A stretch of 64,000 bases of DNA from Diploptera punctata (lineage: Eukaryota > Arthropoda > Insecta > Blattodea > Blaberidae). Below the pieces are notes generated by a model, which was given only the letters and a program-made list of their open reading frames with translations, was not told the DNA's origin and did not search any database. The stretch spans positions 31,001 to 95,000 of the forward strand of contig JASPKZ010002335.1 of the NCBI GenBank assembly GCA_030220185.1, read 5' to 3'. Below, piece by piece: positions 61,855-64,000 of the stretch; within the stretch, counting starts at the first letter, position 1; every line of letters starts with the position of its first letter. A program made the translations under genes and the position numbers.

Positions 61855-61998
61855 GGAAGACCAGAAATTGAAGATCTCAAAGTAAAACTGAAGTAAAAAT
61901 TAATGGCTAATCCTCCTTAAGTAAGAGATGATTTTTAAATACGAGTAGTTTGTGGTAGCGCCTGTATTTAAAATGATCTATAGGAATAGGTCTACAGG
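61855..61998. other. Short unassigned spacer
   Basis: Nothing recognised. Confidence 0.4.
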
Positions 61999-61999
61999 T

Positions 62000-62285
62000 C
62001 TCTGCATGTTGGATCTGCTGTCTCCATGGTGCGACAGGCCCAGAAGGCCCTGGTCTACCAGCCGGACTACATCCACATCTTCCGCCAGCATTAGGTCAGT
62101 ATGTCGTGAACCCAAGTCATTACAGCTGGTTTTCTCAACCTGGAGCCATGCGTTGCACCGGTCCCATACTGATGGAAATTTCCCGAGAAAATATTTTCTC
62201 CTATGGGCACTCGAACCAATACATGCCCCGTAGCTGTGCACTTTGGCATGGTGCATGGCTCGGCTAAGGCGCGGGAGGCTCTATG
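62000..62285 (-). mobile_element. SINE-G
   Basis: Blocks GACAGGCCCAGAAGGCCC, CTGGTTTTCTCAACCTGGAG, CGGTCCCATACTGATGG, GGGCACTCGAACCAATACAT and TCGGCTAAGGCGCGGGAGGC. GCACTCGAACC reads as a B-box (GGTTCGAGTGC) on the minus strand, and GAGCCTCCCGCGCCTTAGCC as the start of the head. Open frames on both strands here are by-products. Confidence 0.7.
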
Positions 62286-62289
62286 ATAT

Positions 62290-62815
62290 GGTCTTGCCAA
62301 AAATAAACTATCAATTATGAACCAGAACGTAAAATCCAAATTGGGCATTATTATGTAAACATATTTTTATGTATTTATTTTGCGGCTGGTTATTTTTTAG
62401 TTAATTTAAAGTAACTAATATCCTTTAAAATAATTTGGAAAGCGTCAATTCCCTTGTTATTCTTACTGGATTTCAATGTAGTTTGTTCTAGCGTATTACA
62501 CCTTAAATATAGTTCTTTTTAACTTCTAGCTGTCATATTCTTTTTACATTATATTGACAAGTATCCAGATGTCTGGTAGCTTTCAGAATTATTTATGAGA
62601 CAAGAAATGTCTACTAGCATGTAGCACTTTCAAGATAACAGCTTATCATGAATGTCAAGATACGTTCATTCGTGATCTGTCAAAACGAAAACGTTGTCTA
62701 CACAAATATCAGATGTCTAATAGCTGTACTGTATCCCTGAGAAACCTACAAACATCTGTTTCCTAGTCCTTTACTTTTGAACCATGACAAGTTTCGAATT
62801 TTTATCATTCTCATG
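62290..62815. other. No recognised feature
   Basis: Nothing seen. Confidence 0.4.
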
Positions 62816-62817
62816 AC

Positions 62818-63895
62818 TAACCTATCGAACACGGAGGTTCACGGTCACGCGGACATGTGCTCTCCATATATCCCTATTATCAGCTAATATTTTCCAATCA
62901 TTCAACGTATAATTCACATCTCTCAAATCATGGTTAATATTATTCCCTCATTTCAAAATTTGCCTACCTACTAGGCGCATTCGTTCTGGTTTCCTTACAA
63001 GGCATTTCCACGCCTCTCTTTTATTCCCTATTCGTAGCCACATGCCCTGCCCAGGCAGTCTACGAGACTTAAGTGTTTTTATTATACCTGATTTCCCATA
63101 AACATAAAGTAGCTGCTATGTAGTCTTCTCAATTCCCCTAACTGTTCTACTTTCTTTGGCCAAAACTTTTTCTAAGAACTTTATTTTCAAATACTCTTTT
63201 TTTTTCTCCTCCCTTAAAGTAGGGGTTCATGTTTCACATCCATATAATATAACTGGGAGCACGACAGTTTTATACATTTTTAGTTTTTGTAGGGAAATTG
63301 GGATAACAAGAGTCTATATAATAGCATGTGTTTCTAGAGTTGAGTCTATGTTTCTCATTCAAGTTCGTTGTTTCAGAGATTTCTTCTAAATTACCCTCAT
63401 TTTTGTCATCTGTCCATTTACATTTATTTATGTACTTTTACGTGCGATAATATTTTTGATTTTACTGATATTTACTTTCCACCGCAGTTTCTTATGTTGT
63501 TTAATAGTGTGTGTGTTATTTCCTCGTCATCGGGTAATAGTAAGTATCTCATCAATCAGTATATACTAAAAACTAATTAATACCATTGAATTATAAATCC
63601 TTTTTAACCTCTAAACATCTGATTGCATGTTTTAAAACAAAATTGAATATTGTATGCATTTCCTTATTTTAACCCATATCCTGTACCAAAAGTATCCGAA
63701 AACAGTTTGCCTACCTGCACTCTATCTCCTGTGTCATTTATACATATTCCAATAAGTCTAACTAACTTTACAGGAATTCCAGCAGAACACTATACAAATT
63801 CTCCCTCTTGTTTGAATAGTGTGTCTTTTTGAAGTCTGCATATAGTTGATATTCAGTGCCATCTCTTTTCTGAAATCTGTCTTATTCTAAAAATA
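62818..63895 (-). mobile_element. LREE-LINE, 3' part, strongly degenerate
   Basis: Colinear with 28440-29620 and 43565-44650: 3' UTR (TATCGAACACGGAGGTTCAC), LREE tail (62990-63240), palm region near 63520, and the SPxL region near 63680. Many small deletions; the YADD site is destroyed. Its left boundary agrees with other copies. Confidence 0.83.
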
Positions 63896-63904
63896 TGACC
63901 TATT

Positions 63905-64000
63905 GTAGACTTCATCATCATCATCCAGGGATTAAGCCTGTTGGCTCGTTCCGGTTTCATGAAAGCTAGAATTGTTAAAATTGTTCTGACCATCTTCTGT
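63905..64000 (-). pseudogene. 3' end of a LINE with (ATC)n tail, cut by window edge
   Basis: Minus reading ETGTSQQA, stop, SLDDDDE from the GAT run. This matches the ETGxxxA end and GAT tail at 15860-15910. The tail begins at 63905, and the coding part continues beyond 64000. Confidence 0.6.

Noticed and set aside
61952..62348. Overlapping frames of 85-93 codons on both strands
   Set aside because: They fall in a SINE-G copy that is shared with 48205-48450; no protein family match.

Overview
The window looks like repeat-dominated nuclear DNA from an insect, probably a hemimetabolous one such as a cockroach or termite. That placement is inferred from the mix of elements (cut-and-paste transposases with a DUF4817-type N-terminus, Penelope-like elements, LINE tails and many tRNA-headed SINEs), not from a host gene. 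The DNA is A/T rich, full of AAT, TA, GA, ATCT and pentanucleotide runs. I found no convincing host protein-coding gene. Almost every recognisable reading frame is a decayed fragment of a transposable element.

Layout. 1-0.5 kb: a 52-bp tandem array grown out of the 3' coding tail of a LINE. 1.3-5.2 kb: a 5'-truncated R1/LOA/I-like LINE with reverse transcriptase and RNase H, lying between two opposite-strand LINE tails. 6.4-11 kb: LINE fragments, a Penelope-like element with a GIY-YIG remnant, and a SINE inside a LINE tail. 11.6-12.1 kb: a second 52/53-bp array. 13.5-23.1 kb: SINEs of several families (one nested in another), transposase remnants and a 0.5-kb element with 70-bp terminal inverted repeats. 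24-28 kb: an internally deleted LINE, a mariner fragment, SINEs and a LINE tail. 28.4-33.3 kb: a nearly full-length minus-strand LINE (endonuclease plus reverse transcriptase) split by two insertions, one of them a GC-rich 1.38-kb element of unknown class with a 7-bp target-site duplication. 33-49 kb: SINEs, LINE tails and a second Penelope remnant.

49.6-58.5 kb is the most unusual part. Two foldback (palindromic) complexes are built from the same modules: a small inner palindrome, a tRNA-Tyr-like sequence with an intron-like insert, 165-bp tandem repeats, GATA/ATCT runs and a short central inverted repeat. The first is a nearly complete 2.6-kb palindrome. The second is a rearranged 3.3-kb relative. 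58.6-64 kb returns to LINE and SINE remnants.

The SINEs are modular. The same 3' body is joined to different tRNA-like heads, and the same head to different bodies. Several copies have matching target-site duplications, which fix their boundaries and show LINE-type retroposition.

Nothing here works as an operon or pathway. The relationship among features is insertion history: SINEs inside LINE tails, SINE inside SINE, a GC-rich insert inside a LINE. In the entries, 'LREE-LINE' is my label for the LINE family whose C-terminal tail carries an LREE motif; SINE-A to SINE-H are also labels local to this window.
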